This document shows, one piece after another, positions 21,880-33,739 of a stretch of 64,000 bases of DNA. Source of the stretch: Aspidiotus rigidus. Lineage: Eukaryota; Arthropoda; Insecta; Hemiptera; Diaspididae. The stretch is taken from the NCBI GenBank assembly GCA_035079385.1, contig JAVHKY010000008.1, positions 2,898,001-2,962,000 on the forward strand, written 5' to 3'. Below the pieces are notes generated by a model. The model had not been told where the DNA came from. It did no database searches and worked only from the letters and a program-made list of their open reading frames with translations. Both the position numbers and the translations under genes were made by a program. Position 1 is the first letter of the stretch. The number at the start of each line of letters is the position of its first letter.

Positions 21880-22935
21880 TAACCCTCTACTTCCCATCTT
21901 CAACTCCACGCCACCATGGGCATTAAATTCACCCCATTTCAACGACGAACTTACTAAATTTCCCTCATATACCCCAAAAAACACACTCAAACAAGAAACA
22001 CAAAACCTCTTAAACAATTACCAATCACACACTCACTGCTTCACTGACGGCTCACGACTCAACAACAAGACCGGCTTTGCCTTTTCGATCGACCGTTCAA
22101 TATTCAAATTCCGCATCTGTGACAGTGCATCTGTCTTCACAGCCGAACTCTTCGCTATCCTCAGATGTCTCCAAGAAATATCTACTCTCACTCAGAACAA
22201 TCAATACCTTATAGTCACTGATTCACTGTCGTCCTTTTTGGGTATACAAAACATTTTTTCGAACAATCCAATTATTCAACGAATCCACACCATCATTCAC
22301 ACAATAACGCAAACCTTATCATCTGTCACACTAATCTGGATCCCTGCGCACATTGGACTATCGCAAAGTGATAGAGTAGACAATGCAGCAAAACAGTCCA
22401 CACATTTCAACAAAATAACACTCAAATGGCAAATTCCATCATCCGATATTAAAAATAACTATCGCGCCCATATACTCAAAAAATGGTCTCATTTCTGGTC
22501 TAACCAAACCAATAACAAACTTCTCTCTATCAAAATCGATCCCCTACAAAACACTCCCAACAGACCATCAAGAAAAGAAACTTCCGTCCTTATACGCCTC
22601 AGAATTGGGCATACACGACTAACCCACTCATATCTTTTTTTGAATAACTCTGAACCACCAGAATGCCACAAATGCCACCTCGACAAAATTGACGTTAATC
22701 ACATCCCCCCAACCTTACGAAACACTCACAATATTCCTCATTCCAGAAAAGAGGCATTAACAAATAACGACACTACACTTACAGATCAACTAATACAATA
22801 TCTTACCGCATCCGACATCTTCCCCCTCATTTAAACGTATGATAGTATCCGTCCTCTCAATAAACCTTTGTCAAGCTAATAGCCCTAGAGTAGCTTTAAA
22901 GCTTGTAAAATAAAAAAAAGAAAAAAAAAAAAAAT
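21880..22935 (+). mobile_element. I/Jockey-group LINE, 5'-truncated, copy B
   Basis: Contains only RNase H and the C-terminus, with the longest open part at 22238-22834. RNase H residues are visible as CFTDGSRLNN, VFTAELFAIL, LIVTDSLSS and WIPAHIGLSQSDRVDNAAK. The C-terminus has LRIGHTRLTHSYL then CHKCHLDKIDVNH. A near-complete frame (about 22020-22834, two segments) makes this younger than copy A. It ends in an A-rich tail (about 22910-22935). Confidence 0.85.
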
Positions 22936-23640
22936 TGGTGGACTTTGAATTTTTCAACTCCTTATTTTGAGCTGCAAAACTTCTGACCAAATTCTTTTTC
23001 TACAATTTTATAAGGGGAATATGAAGAAATTTTATTATTAGAATTTTTTTCAATTTTCAATTTATTTCATAATGCTTTCTTTTATATGCATTAATTTTTT
23101 GTTTAAAAGTTTTAATTTTTCGTGATTTTTTTTGTTTTTTTTTTGTTTAATGCACTTCCTTTAAGTTCTAATTAGGGTGGGTATCATTTTTTATGTTCAA
23201 TTTTTCATTTTTTTTCATGAAATTATTCTTAACCGCCTAAAGTCTTTTTTTTTCTCGAGTGACGAAAAAATCGCACGAGCGAATGTCGCACTTCTTGCAA
23301 AAGTGATACTAATTTTTTTGTAGAATAGTATTTTCCAATTTTATGATTTTTTTTTTTTCAATTATTTTCACGTATTACAAATTTTTATTACCCACCGTTT
23401 CGGTCAGGTTACTGACCATTATCAAAAGTGACAAAGAACTCTAAAAAATAAAAAAATAAAATTTTCATCTTCTTGCAAAAGTTATAAACTAATATATTTT
23501 TGAAAACTAATAACTAAAACCTTCGTTTAAACTCATGTTCGTGTATTCTAGACACTTTTTTTTCGTGCAGTGATATTAGAAGGCTATTTCAGATGTTTAG
23601 TAACATTGATCTATTGAACCACGTTGCATATGTGACCTGT
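22936..23640. other. AT-rich non-coding stretch with a PLE-like motif
   Basis: Mostly T-rich low complexity. At 23389-23426 the minus strand reads TTGATAATGGTCAG, a hairpin, then CTGACCGAAACGGTGGG, a hammerhead-like PLE terminal motif with altered core. No gene seen. Confidence 0.4.
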
Positions 23641-23758
23641 CACGAGAAAACATACGTTAACTCTCTATTCCGATCAGCGGAAGGGCGGTGGCGTTACGCA
23701 ACACGCCAACACCCTTCCGCTGATCGGATTGGAGAGTTAACGTACGTTTTCTCGTGAC
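23639..23758. mobile_element. Palindromic MITE (GTCACGAGAAAACG family), copy 1
   Basis: Nearly perfect inverted repeat over its whole length: GTCACGAGAAAACATACG, CTCTCTATTCCGATCAGCGG, then the mirror. The second copy is at 36371-36504. Confidence 0.8.
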
Positions 23759-24429
23759 CATGCAGTCTATTTCATGTTTTTTCCGAAAAATGTAAGGTAG
23801 TCTGCAAAGAAATAGTTGAGATGTTCCACCCAATATATTAGATCGCGGCATACACATGATATGAAAAACAAAAAATGTACGATAACACTAGGAACTGAAT
23901 AAAACGAAATTTTTTGCGCGTAGGTGGGCTGATTTTGCATTTCGGGAGATGATTTTGAAAGTATGTTTCAGGTTACTCGCTCAAAAAGCGTTTCATTTGT
24001 AACCACTTTTCAGTGCAAGAAGCAAAATATTTGATTCGACAGTTGCATGCACAAATTTCTATCTATTTACGTCGCTTATGGCCTTCATTTTTGCACACTT
24101 TTTAGACTCTACTGTTTAAACGTAAACGAGAAATATGACATCAGTGTCACGAAAATCGTTGAGCATGTACCCCTAAAAATATGTTTTCTCTTTTTTTCCC
24201 CTTCCTTTTTTGCGAACGATGATAGCTCGATTCATCTTTTCTTTTCGATAGAATATGTAATTCGTACATCTTTGAAATGTCGTAGCCTACCTAGTTATAT
24301 TTTTGAAACTCTTATACTTACCAGCACGAGTAATGTTGATTTTTGAAATTCTAATTCTTGATTATTACGCTCGCGATCTTGAATTATTTAGAATAGGTGA
24401 TAAAGCACAGCGTTTAAATCGGGCACGAT

Positions 24430-25420
24430 AACTTCTCATTATTCTGTTCATGAAGAGATTTGATTTGAATGGAATAACGGGGTAATTCATGAAAATTTCT
24501 CTAGAATCGTAGCAGGGTGCCCAGATGTTTCTGAGAAAAAAAGAGTACTTCCCCAAATTTTCAATTGTGCAAGCAAAAAAGCAAAAAAAAAAAAAATAAA
24601 TAAAAGTCGCATGGACAATGTGCAGAAAAGAGAACTAAGAGAGTACTGTTTTATCGAAAAAGAGTACTAAAGAGTACTGATTTTCAGGAAATTCAGGAAA
24701 AGAGTACTTTAGAGTACTTTTTGCGATATTTCATAAAAAAGATAGAGTTCACTTTTTTTACACCATCAAAAGAGTAATTTCCTCTAAAAAGAGTATGATC
24801 TGGGCAGCCTGTACGTAGTTTTATAAGGACCTTCTGGCATTTTTCTATCAACACAACTGATTTCTGTTCGTTGATTATTTACGAAAAAATTTTTCAAACC
24901 GTTTCGTCGGAATCGTCTCATAACTTATTTCTTTGTCTGGAGTCTTTAATCTGCATAAACTGCGTATTTATTCCATTCGTGAAAAGATTTGATTTTAATT
25001 TATTTGACTGAGTATTTGTTAGAAATTTCACTAGAATCGTAGCTCTATTCGGACCTACAAATATTTTCACATCAATCTTACTAATAATATGTGTTTCTAT
25101 ATTTACGAAAAAATTTTTCAAAATATTTCGACGGAGTTGTCTTATAACTTTTGTTTTTTTCTGGAGTTTTTTCTTCAAAACTGTATTCTGTTCACGAGAA
25201 GATATTTAATTTCAAACGATTGACTGAGTATCTCTTAGAAATTTTACTACAATCTTAGTTCTATTCAGACTTAGAGGCATTTCCATATCAATTTAACTAA
25301 TTTCCATTCGTCGATTATGTAACTTACAAAAAATTTTTGTCTTAACATTTTTCTTTTTTTCTGGAACATTGGCCTTATGAGGTTCAAACTTTTGTAGCAA
25401 TATTCTCATTTCTGATCGAC
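24430..25420. repeat. Degenerate tandem repeat, about 200-bp units
   Basis: Units near 24435, 24970 and 25183 share TTCTGTTCATGAAGAG-like, AAATTTC(T/A)CTAGAATCGTAG and GATTATTTACGAAAAAATTT phrases. The first unit is interrupted by the MITE at 24513-24811. Confidence 0.55.
24513..24811. mobile_element. hAT-like MITE (CAGGGTGCCCAGAT ends)
   Basis: Ends CAGGGTGCCCAGAT and ATCTGGGCAGCCTG, flanked by TCGTAG/ACGTAG remnants of a duplication. A sister repeat near 25040 gives the empty site (AGAATCGTAGCTC). The interior has repeated AGAGTACT motifs. Confidence 0.65.
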
Positions 25421-26424
25421 GGATTCTAGAAGAAGAAGCGCGATAAAAAAAATAATTCAATCGGAAAATAGTGATATGAGTTTGAATTTTGATTTGATAC
25501 CATCCGTGTATTCATGAAGTTCGTCGTCAACTGTGTATACGATAATCCATATTATTCTGATTCTGGTACCCACAGTAAGAATCCATAAGCTGGATGATCT
25601 TAAGAAATCCCATCAACTCGTGAAATAAATGACGCGATAATCATTGCAACATGATATAATGTCAATCAAAATAACGTACATATTCCACTCACATGAGAGA
25701 TACGTTTTGACAATATCAAGTTTTGTCAGTTGAGAAAGAAAATAAGAAAAAAACTAAATACAATTATGAACGAATTAAAGAGACCAATAGATTGAGTTGG
25801 GTTAGGTGATTAAAATATATGTACAATTAAACATCTTTACTTATTCTCTAACAACATAGATAATTGAATAATCACAGTCCTTAGGATACGGGCGACGGCA
25901 TGTTCAAATTAAGATATAAACAAGGGCAAATTTAAGTATAGAATATTTTTTACTTTTTCTGATATTTTTTTTTTTTTTTTTTTCTTTTTTCCCTTTCCCA
26001 TATAAGTTCTTATGATTGTAAAATGATAGTACAAATTATTACAAGGTCTTTGTAATTTTTCTTAATAATAAAATTTATTTATCATAACGAGGAGTTGATA
26101 CATATCCCTAATAAATTGTTGAGAAAAAAGTTTTAAAATTTGTCAATAAAGCTTCGTGCTTATATTCTTACACCCGTTGATAGATCGCGCCCCATCAACC
26201 ATTAGAAAGACCAGCTAGTAAAAAGTTCTTGCATGATTTTGGAATTTGGGAGATGGCGGCGGTTTCTTGTTAAATTATTAAGTTATCAAAAAAACGTCGA
26301 AGTGCATCAACTCTAGCCGTGAGCGTTTTGTATCTTTTTCTCTTTGCTTGTTTGTTAGTTTTCAAAAACGAATGGCCCACAAATTCAAAAACTTACGACG
26401 TAATTAAGAGGAAAATAAATACCT

Positions 26425-26584
26425 CCCTAGTAACAATTTAACAGCAGATCTGACAGCGTTTCGGCCGCGTGGCGTGAAATTGCCACTTTTTGAAGAAAAC
26501 GCTGTCGATTTTCTTCAAAAAGTGGCAATTTTACGCCACGCGGTCAAAACGCTGTCAGATCTGCAGTTAATTTGTCACTAGGGG
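26425..26584. mobile_element. Palindromic MITE in tandem unit A
   Basis: 160 bp, ends CCCTAGTAACAATTTAAC and the inverse. Arms contain GCAGATCTGACAGCGTTT and GCCACTTTTTGAAGAAAA. Confidence 0.82.
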
Positions 26585-27600
26585 TAAGCACAAGACGATA
26601 CGAACTGGAATAGCTCCAAAAATAATTGAGACTTTGGAAACTAAAAGGCAACAATGATGCTCAAACCTGAAATGCTCCACTCGAGATGAAAATGAACTTC
26701 GACTTTGTAAACAAGTTAAGAAAGAAAGAGCTCAGGTATATAAAAATAGAAAAAACTGGATAAAACGAAAAAAATTAGCTACAAAGAATCAACGCTACAT
26801 TGAGTATATAAAAGGTTTGCCCAAAAAAAGGGTCGCATTATTAACTAGATTTCTTTGATTAAAATATATGTATCTTCACTAAATTGTCTAACACTGTATA
26901 TAATAGAATAACCGAGTTCCTAGGATAAGGGCGATTTCATGTTCAAATTAAGATATAAAAAGAGCAAATTTAAGTATAGAATATTTTTTACTTTTTCTTC
27001 TAATTTTGTTTTTCTTTTTTTTCCTCCCCCCCCCCCCTTTCCATATAAGTTTTTATAATTGTAAAACGGTAGTACAAATTATTACAAGGTCTTTGTAAAT
27101 TTTCGTAATAATAAAATTTATTTATCATAATGATGAGTTGATAAATATCCCTTATAAATTATTGAGAAAAAAGTTTCAGATTTATCAATAAAGGTTTGTG
27201 CTTATATTCTTACACCCGTTAATAGATTGCGCCCCATCAACCATTAGAAAGACTAGCTAGTAAAAAGTTCTCCCATGATTTAGGAATTTGGGCGGCTTGT
27301 CAAACATTATACTATAGTTTTGTACGACTTAATTGTTCATGATATATAGCGCAGCGTGTGCATCTAACTCTAAAATAACACGAATAATTAATTAGGAACT
27401 TTCTGGCAGGTTTTGAGATAATATTTATATCACAATTCGGTTTCTTGTTAATTATTAAGTTATCAAAAGTTATCAAAAAAACGTCGAAGTGCATCAACTT
27501 TAGCCGTGAGCGTTTTGTATCTTTTTCTCTTTGCTTGTTTGTTAGTTTTCAAAAACGAATGGCCCACAAATTTAAAAACTTAGACATAATTGGAAAGAAA

Positions 27601-27747
27601 ATCTGACAGCGTTTCGGCCGCGTGGCATGAAATTGCCATTTTTTGAAGAAAACTCTGTCGAAACGACAGCGTTTTCTTCAAAAAGTGGCAATTTCACGCC
27701 ACACGGCCGAAACGCTGTCAGATCTGCAGTTAAATTGTCACTAGGGG
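27601..27747. mobile_element. Palindromic MITE in tandem unit B (left end lost)
   Basis: Same element as 26425-26584 but starting at ATCTGACAGCG. The outer part of the left arm is deleted. Confidence 0.82.
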
Positions 27748-28766
27748 CAAGCACAAGACGATACGAACTGGACTAACTCCAAAAATAATTGAGACTTTGG
27801 AAACTAAAAGGCAACAATGATCCTCAAACCTGAAATGCTTGACTCGAGATAAAAATGAACTTCAACCTGGTAAACAAGTTAAGAGAAGTAGGTATAAAAA
27901 AATAGAAAAAACTGGGTAGAACGAAAAAAAATTATAAAAGAAAAACACAAAAAAGAAAAAAAAACAAAAAAATAGAAAAAAAACAAAATAAAATGAAACA
28001 AAACAAAAAAAAAAAAAAAAAGAATAGGGGGAAAAATTGCACACACTTATTCTCTAACGACAAATATAATAGAATAACCGAGTTCCTAGGATGTGGGCGA
28101 TCGCATGTTCAAATTAAGATATAAACAAGGGCAAATTTAAGTATAGAATATTTTTTACTTTTTCTGATTTTTTTTTTTTTTTTTTCTTCTTTTTTCCCTT
28201 TCCCATATAAGTTCTTATAATTGTAAAATGATAGTACAAATTATTACAAGGTCTTTGTAATTTTTCTTAATAATAAAATTTATTTATTATAATGATGAGT
28301 TGATAAATATCCCTTATAAATTATTGAGAAAAAAGTTTCACATTCGTCAATAAAGCTTTGTGCTTATATTCTTACACCCGTTAATAGATCGCGCCCCATC
28401 AACCATTAGAAAGACTAGCTAGTAAAAAGTTCTCGGATGATTCTGGAATTTGGGGGATCGCGGCTCGTCAAACATTATACTAGTTTTGCACGACATAATT
28501 GTTCATGATATTTCGCGCAGCGTGCGCATCTAACTCTAAAATAACACTAATAATTAATTACTAACTTGCTGGCAGGATTTGAGATAATATTTATATCACA
28601 ATTCGGTTTCTTGTTAAATTATTAAGTTATCATAAAAACGTCAAAGTGCATCAACTTTAGGCGTGAGCGTTTCGTATCTTTTTCTCTTTGTTTGTTTGTT
28701 AGTCTTTAAAAACAAATGGCCCACAAATTCAACAACTTAGATGTAATTAGAAGGAAAATGAATACC

Positions 28767-28923
28767 TCCCCAGTAACAATTTAACAGCAGATCTGAAAGT
28801 GTTTCGGCCGCGTGGCGGGAAATAGCCACTTTTTGAAGAAAGACAGCGTTTTCTTCAAAAAGTGGCAATTTCACGCCACGCGGTCAAACCGCTGTCAGAT
28901 CAGCAGTTAAATTGTTACTAGGG
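28767..28923. mobile_element. Palindromic MITE in tandem unit C
   Basis: Full-length copy with a shortened loop. The related unit after cyclin T copy 2 (about 39970-39980) lacks it and joins GGAAAATG directly to CATAAGACGATACG, giving the pre-insertion state. Confidence 0.85.
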
Positions 28924-29426
28924 CTAGGCACAAGACGATACGAACTGGACTAGCTCCAAAAATAATTGAGACTTTGGAAACTAAAAGGCAACAATGATGC
29001 TCAAACAAGCGTAGATATAAAAGGAGAAAAAACCGGGTAGAACGAAAAAAACTGACTACAAAGAATCAACGCTACATTGAGTATATGAAGTGCTTGCGCA
29101 AAAAAAAGGGAAAATGACAAAGTTTATATACATTCGGAAAGAATCTTAACAGTTAATTCTAAACTCATTGAATAAAAATATGAATAGGTAATAGGTACTT
29201 ACTCAAATGTGCCAGACAAGGTATCAAATCAAATCGAACGAATTTTCACATACTTATTCGTTAACATAATAGGTATTGAATCTTGAAAGGTAGAAAATTC
29301 TTTCTAATTTTCGAATACGAGAAGAAAAAAAAATGAAAACGAGTGAACAAAAAGTCTATATCCAGGTTCGCGTACTGTTGGGAAAACGAAAAGGCGCACG
29401 TTTTGTTATTAGTAACCATTTTTAAG

Positions 29427-31598
29427 TTATCTGGAACCGTTAAATTTGTGTCGCTTGGCCGGCTCATCATGATCGGATTCGCGATGCCGTTTTCGTGATG
29501 ACTTCATTTTATCCTCAGTAGTCTTTGCGTCCAGCCTTTCTTTCGGAATGGTGATGTTGATACGCTCCGGATTACGCTCTTCAACTGGTTCGGGCGTTGC
29601 GACGGGCTTGTGTTCTTTCGAAAGCTTTTCTTTATGGTCCTTCCGATGTTTATCGTCTCTATGCTTCTTCTTCTCTTTGTGACGATGTCTCTCCTTATCG
29701 TATTTCTTATCCTTCTCCTTATGTTTCTTCTTTTTGTGCGAATGAGAGGATTCTTTGTTACTGCTCCTCTCTTCTTTAGACTCTTGTTGGGACGATGCTT
29801 CAAATTCGGAAACCGACACCAAGGGTTTGTTAAATATATCTTTATAACCCGCAATAACACCGTCCATCTTCTTCACAATAGGTTTGAGTTCTCCTTCACT
29901 ACTACTGGAACTCAAGTTACAAGCGTGTATCTTTTTACACTCAGGTGAAAGCGGTTTCGGCTTAACTGACGTGTTCACAATACTATCATCACGCAGACTG
30001 AATTCCACACTACTATCATCACCAACTGGTAACGGACTGAATATTGAACGTTTCTTTGAGCTTAGTTTCGGGATCAGAGTTTCGACAGGTGGTTTCACGT
30101 CCGTGTTCATAGGTTCACTTTTTACCGTGCTATTCAGTCTTTGTTTCTCCGATACTTCCTTCAGTACATTAGAGATATAGTTTTGATCCGGAAAGGAGCC
30201 CGGTCGAATAGGAGGAGGAGGAACTTGCCGTTCTTGCTTCATCGATGGAGGTAGAGAAGTTTCTTTTCGGAGACTACTCCCAATCGGGACGTGACTCGGT
30301 TTATTCACACTATGATTATTATTCACATCCGACATTGGAATAGGTTTGTATTTAATAGCCACCGGAAACTTTTTTACTTGTTCCACGCGCTGGCCAACAT
30401 ATTTAGTGAACACATTATGATTACCACTACTGCTGGCATGGCTAGAATTACTATTGCTCGGCCCTGTCGCAGCAGGATGCGGTTTAATTGCACTAATTGG
30501 TAAGACGCCAGTAGGATTGGTTGTCCCATAAGGATGGTGCTTTGGTGGACCACCGCTGTACGGAGGTGGCGGGTGGCTGGAACTCGATCTGGCAGTAGAA
30601 GGAGGAATCACAGCGTTGTTCGCATTCGGTAACTTATTTGCTACATTATCGGGAACGTTAGAAGACAATGGACGCATCCGCGAGCCGTTGACAACAGATG
30701 ATGGAGCTGCCATTATAGCTTTTGTCGACGAAGATGACGCGGATGACGAGGATGTTGACGCCTGAGGATGTTGCTGATTATGGTTAGAAAGATGTTTACG
30801 ATCCGCGTCGATGATGTAGCCGCCCATCGAATTTCGACCACGTAGACAATTTTGTATCTTCTGCTTCAATCTAGATGGGTATTTCTCATACATTTCGAGT
30901 AACTTGGTGGTCAGCTGTTCAAGTAGCTCGACCGTAACACTCGAATCAATGTAGTAATACCACGGCAATTGGTCTTTACTCTTTGGTATTTGCCAACCAG
31001 ACCATTGACAGCTTAGATGTATGCTGACGCATGCCACGACGGTAGGCTTGTATTGTAAGCACATGGTAGTAAGTTGCAAACTAATTGACGCCATGACGTA
31101 CGAAGCTTGCGAGAGTTCTTTATTAAGGTTAGCAATTTGGCATAATTCAACAATGAACGCGTGCGGATGTTCGATGGCAAGGTCAAAACCCAGCGTCATC
31201 AACATGATATTTTCGTTCACGATGAGCTCATTAGCCTTCTCCTTGTACAATTCGGCTGATAGTTGACCTTTTCGTAAACATATTTGCGCCTCGTGGATGA
31301 TGTGTTGGACTTTACGGGGCTGATCTTCATTTTTGGCGGCAAGAAGTAGCGCTGCGGAAGCGATTGTGGTAAAATGAAAACGGGTGAAGGAGTGATGACA
31401 ATAGAATCGGTGCATGTACACGATCGCCGTGTTCACACAGAGTTGAGTCACTTTTAACCTATCACCCATATCCTGAATCAAATTGGCAGCCTGATTACGA
31501 TACGACATTTCCTTGTCCGCATCCATACCGGCTTTGCGACTTGGCGAGTCGTTCAGCTGCTCTTTGGTGAAATACCAACGCGAGTCGGAAGGAACCAT
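29427..31598 (-). CDS. Cyclin T-like protein, divergent copy (723 aa)
   Basis: Cyclin T binds CDK9 to form P-TEFb, which phosphorylates RNA polymerase II in the nucleus to release paused transcription. Start ATG at 31598: [20 protein letters not shown]. Cyclin fold 1 covers about residues 8-145 ([24 protein letters not shown]), fold 2 about 150-260 ([32 protein letters not shown]). A Ser/Pro-rich middle is followed by a Lys/His-rich region (about 615-660), the histidine-rich domain of metazoan cyclin T. Human cyclin T1 has 726 aa. Unlike copy 2 it has AAKNEDQPRKVQHII in a helix that copy 2 keeps as [15 protein letters not shown], lacks about 4 residues near 120 and about 36 near the C-terminus, and stops six codons early. 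No introns. It may be functional, changed, or an early-stage pseudogene. Confidence 0.85.
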   Translation of the reverse strand: MVPSDSRWYFTKEQLNDSPSRKAGMDADKEMSYRNQAANLIQDMGDRLKVTQLCVNTAIVYMHRFYCHHSFTRFHFTTIASAALLLAAKNEDQPRKVQHIIHEAQICLRKGQLSAELYKEKANELIVNENIMLMTLGFDLAIEHPHAFIVELCQIANLNKELSQASYVMASISLQLTTMCLQYKPTVVACVSIHLSCQWSGWQIPKSKDQLPWYYYIDSSVTVELLEQLTTKLLEMYEKYPSRLKQKIQNCLRGRNSMGGYIIDADRKHLSNHNQQHPQASTSSSSASSSSTKAIMAAPSSVVNGSRMRPLSSNVPDNVANKLPNANNAVIPPSTARSSSSHPPPPYSGGPPKHHPYGTTNPTGVLPISAIKPHPAATGPSNSNSSHASSSGNHNVFTKYVGQRVEQVKKFPVAIKYKPIPMSDVNNNHSVNKPSHVPIGSSLRKETSLPPSMKQERQVPPPPIRPGSFPDQNYISNVLKEVSEKQRLNSTVKSEPMNTDVKPPVETLIPKLSSKKRSIFSPLPVGDDSSVEFSLRDDSIVNTSVKPKPLSPECKKIHACNLSSSSSEGELKPIVKKMDGVIAGYKDIFNKPLVSVSEFEASSQQESKEERSSNKESSHSHKKKKHKEKDKKYDKERHRHKEKKKHRDDKHRKDHKEKLSKEHKPVATPEPVEERNPERINITIPKERLDAKTTEDKMKSSRKRHRESDHDEPAKRHKFNGSR

Positions 31599-32159
31599 CG
31601 TTAATACAACTCAGGTCGTACGTATTGATAGTACAACAATGTTCTTAGCGTTTCAAGCGATTAAACTCGTTGATCTGCAATGAAACAAAGAACAAACGAG
31701 AACACTATTAAAATATGTTCTTCAAATACCTAATTCTAAAACGTTCCATTAAATGGAGCGATGTAAACACGTTCACATGACGAGCTTTGCAGCTAGAGGT
31801 GGGGAGTCGGCTCCCATAGAGTGTCTACAGAGTAGAGAAATTCAAATCCGCGGCTGTCTGGGGGCCGTATTATCTTTTTCCCGTGATGACCCAAGACTTT
31901 TTCTAAACCAAGTAGAACAAAGGAAACCCTCCTACAGAGGACAACGATACGATATCCTTTGACTGATCATACAAGGAAGAGTAACGGAAAAAGGTCCATC
32001 GGACGCCGTCAAAGTTCAGGGCTGGGAGACTTTCGCTGCTGTCTAACTAATCTTCTGCAAAGATATTCAAGGCGGCTGTATCCCTAGTACGGATCGCGTT
32101 GTGGATGGCCAACCTTTGGTCGGACAAGGTGGATTAAGAAGAAAAAGAAACCAACGTAA

Positions 32160-33415
32160 CTAGTATTTTACAATCTAACCAAAAGAATAAGAAAAAAATT
32201 CCTTTCCTAAATTTTTCTTATGAAAATCCGTGACTTCCAATGACTTGTGTGATTTGATGGTGACTTTTTCTAAATCGATATGCGTCTCATTTTACAATTT
32301 CATTACAATAAATTCTATGAGGAAAAAAAAAAAAAAAAACGATCTTGTTCTCTTTTCCCAATTTTTCCGTACGAAAATCCGTGTCTTTTAGTGATTTTTG
32401 TGACCTACTTTTAAAAATTGTGACCTACTCAAAATGTTTTGTAAGTCAATATGAGTTTGATTTTACAATTTCATTGTACTATATTAAACGAGAAAAAAAA
32501 AACAAACAAACAAACAAACAATCTTTTTCTCTTTTTTTAATTTTTTCTTATGAAAATTAGTAATGACCTAATTTTAAAAATTGCCACTTACCCAACATTT
32601 TTTCTGAGCCAATGTGAGTCTAATTTTACAATTTTATTAGTAGACGCCCGATTATCCGACCTCCACTCATCCGACTTTCGGGTTATCCGACCCTGATTTT
32701 TCCAAGCGCTCTCTCCGGGTTATCCGACCTAATTTTTTTTTCTTCAATAATCGTTCATGAACTGCACCACACTTGTTTCTTGGATACCCTCGACTTTTTT
32801 TATGGTACATATAGGCTAGCAGAATCATGATCTTTAATATTTTATAGGTAGGCCTATCCTTTTTTCTGAAAGACTTTTTTGGAAGGGATTTTGCAATGCC
32901 TCTTTAAAATTACTCAGTGTAATATTTTACATGCTGGATTTTACAAATTTTTTTCCATTTTGTATTATCCAACTTTTTTGTTATCCGACCCCTACTGCGC
33001 CCCGAATAGGTCGAATAATCGGGCGTCTACTGTACTAAATTGAATAAGAGAAAAAAAAACAAATCTTTTTCTCTATTTTAAAAAAATTTTTTCTTATGAT
33101 AATCCGTGACTTTCAGTGACTTCCATGACTTGATTTTAAAAATATTACGACCAACCCAAAATTTTTTCTAAACCAAAATGAGTCTCATTTTACAATTTCA
33201 CTATAGTAAATTCAAGGAGAAAAAAAGAAAAAAACGATCTTCTTCTCCTTTTTTTATTTTGCCTCATGAAAATCCGTATCTTCTAGTGATTTTTGTGACC
33301 TACTTTTAAAAATTGCAACTTAGGTACCTAAAATTTTTTCTAAACCAATATGAGTCTGATTTTACAATTTCGTTATACTAAATTGAATGAGAAAAAAAAA
33401 AAATTCTGGCCTAGC
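32160..33415. repeat. Minisatellite, about 155-bp period, upstream of cyclin T copy 1
   Basis: Degenerate units of TTTTTCTTATGAAAATCCGT, GTGACTTCCATGACTT, AATTTTAAAAATTGCGAC, CCAATATGAGTCTGATTT and an A-rich end. It is interrupted by the MITE at 32637-33032. The same array occurs at 34955-35305 and 43380-44260. Confidence 0.75.
32637..33032. mobile_element. pogo/Tigger-type MITE (GATTATCCGAC family)
   Basis: Ends TAGTAGACGCCCGATTATCC and the inverse ending CGGGCGTCTACTG, followed by TA. The GATTATCCGA terminal motif is characteristic of Tigger-like elements. The interior repeats TTATCCGACC. It is inserted in the 155-bp minisatellite. No transposase. Confidence 0.8.
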
Positions 33416-33419
33416 CATA

Positions 33420-33735
33420 TGAATAAAGATCATGTTTCATGGTAGCATACTAGTTCGTCTTTGTCATATTGCTCTGCTTGATCTGGGAGTACCATCCTCT
33501 TGTTCCCTCTGCACACGCGATTGAGCCCCCTTCTCGGACTAGTATAAAGCTACTTTGGAATATTTCAAGTTGATAGCTTTTGGGGGTCTCACTTGCTCCG
33601 CTCATTCGCTCCCTTCTGGCTCTAGGGTAAGTCTACTTTAGAATATTTCAAGCTAATAGCTTTCGGGAGTATATTGTACATTATGCCTTTAGAAGGAAAG
33701 TTAAACCTATTACACGTATATAGGAAACTTAGGTG
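33420..33735. other. Unique stretch with a short duplicated phrase
   Basis: Two copies of a CTACTTTGGAATATTTCAAG-like phrase near 33550 and 33636. No gene recognised. Confidence 0.4.
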
Positions 33736-33739
33736 TTTG

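Larger units (their letters stand above)
25838..29248. repeat. Three tandem units of about 1.0-1.2 kb
   Basis: Unit starts near 25838, 26878 and 28044 share CTTATTCTCTAAC, GAGTTCCTAGGAT, ATTATTACAAGGTCTTTGTAA, CATCAACCATTAGAAAGAC and GGCAACAATGATGCTCAAAC. A single related unit lies downstream of cyclin T copy 2 (39287-40330). The units are the 3' flank of cyclin T copy 1 (minus strand) and carry no gene. Confidence 0.8.
28044..32640. repeat. Segmental duplication, copy I (with cyclin T copy 1)
   Basis: Flanks on both sides of cyclin T copy 1 match those of copy 2 (39287-43900), for example ATGGAGCGATGTAAACACGTTCA at 31753 and 42976, and the downstream CATCAACCATTAGAAAG region. The duplication therefore covered genomic DNA around the gene and not just the coding part. 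Confidence 0.85.

Noticed and set aside
27862..28044. Phe-rich minus-strand frame
   Set aside because: Translation of an A-rich low-complexity tract.
29504..31266. Several long frames overlapping cyclin T copy 1 on both strands
   Set aside because: Shadows of the real frame; they follow its Lys/His-rich and Ser-rich codons. The same applies to 40718-42834.
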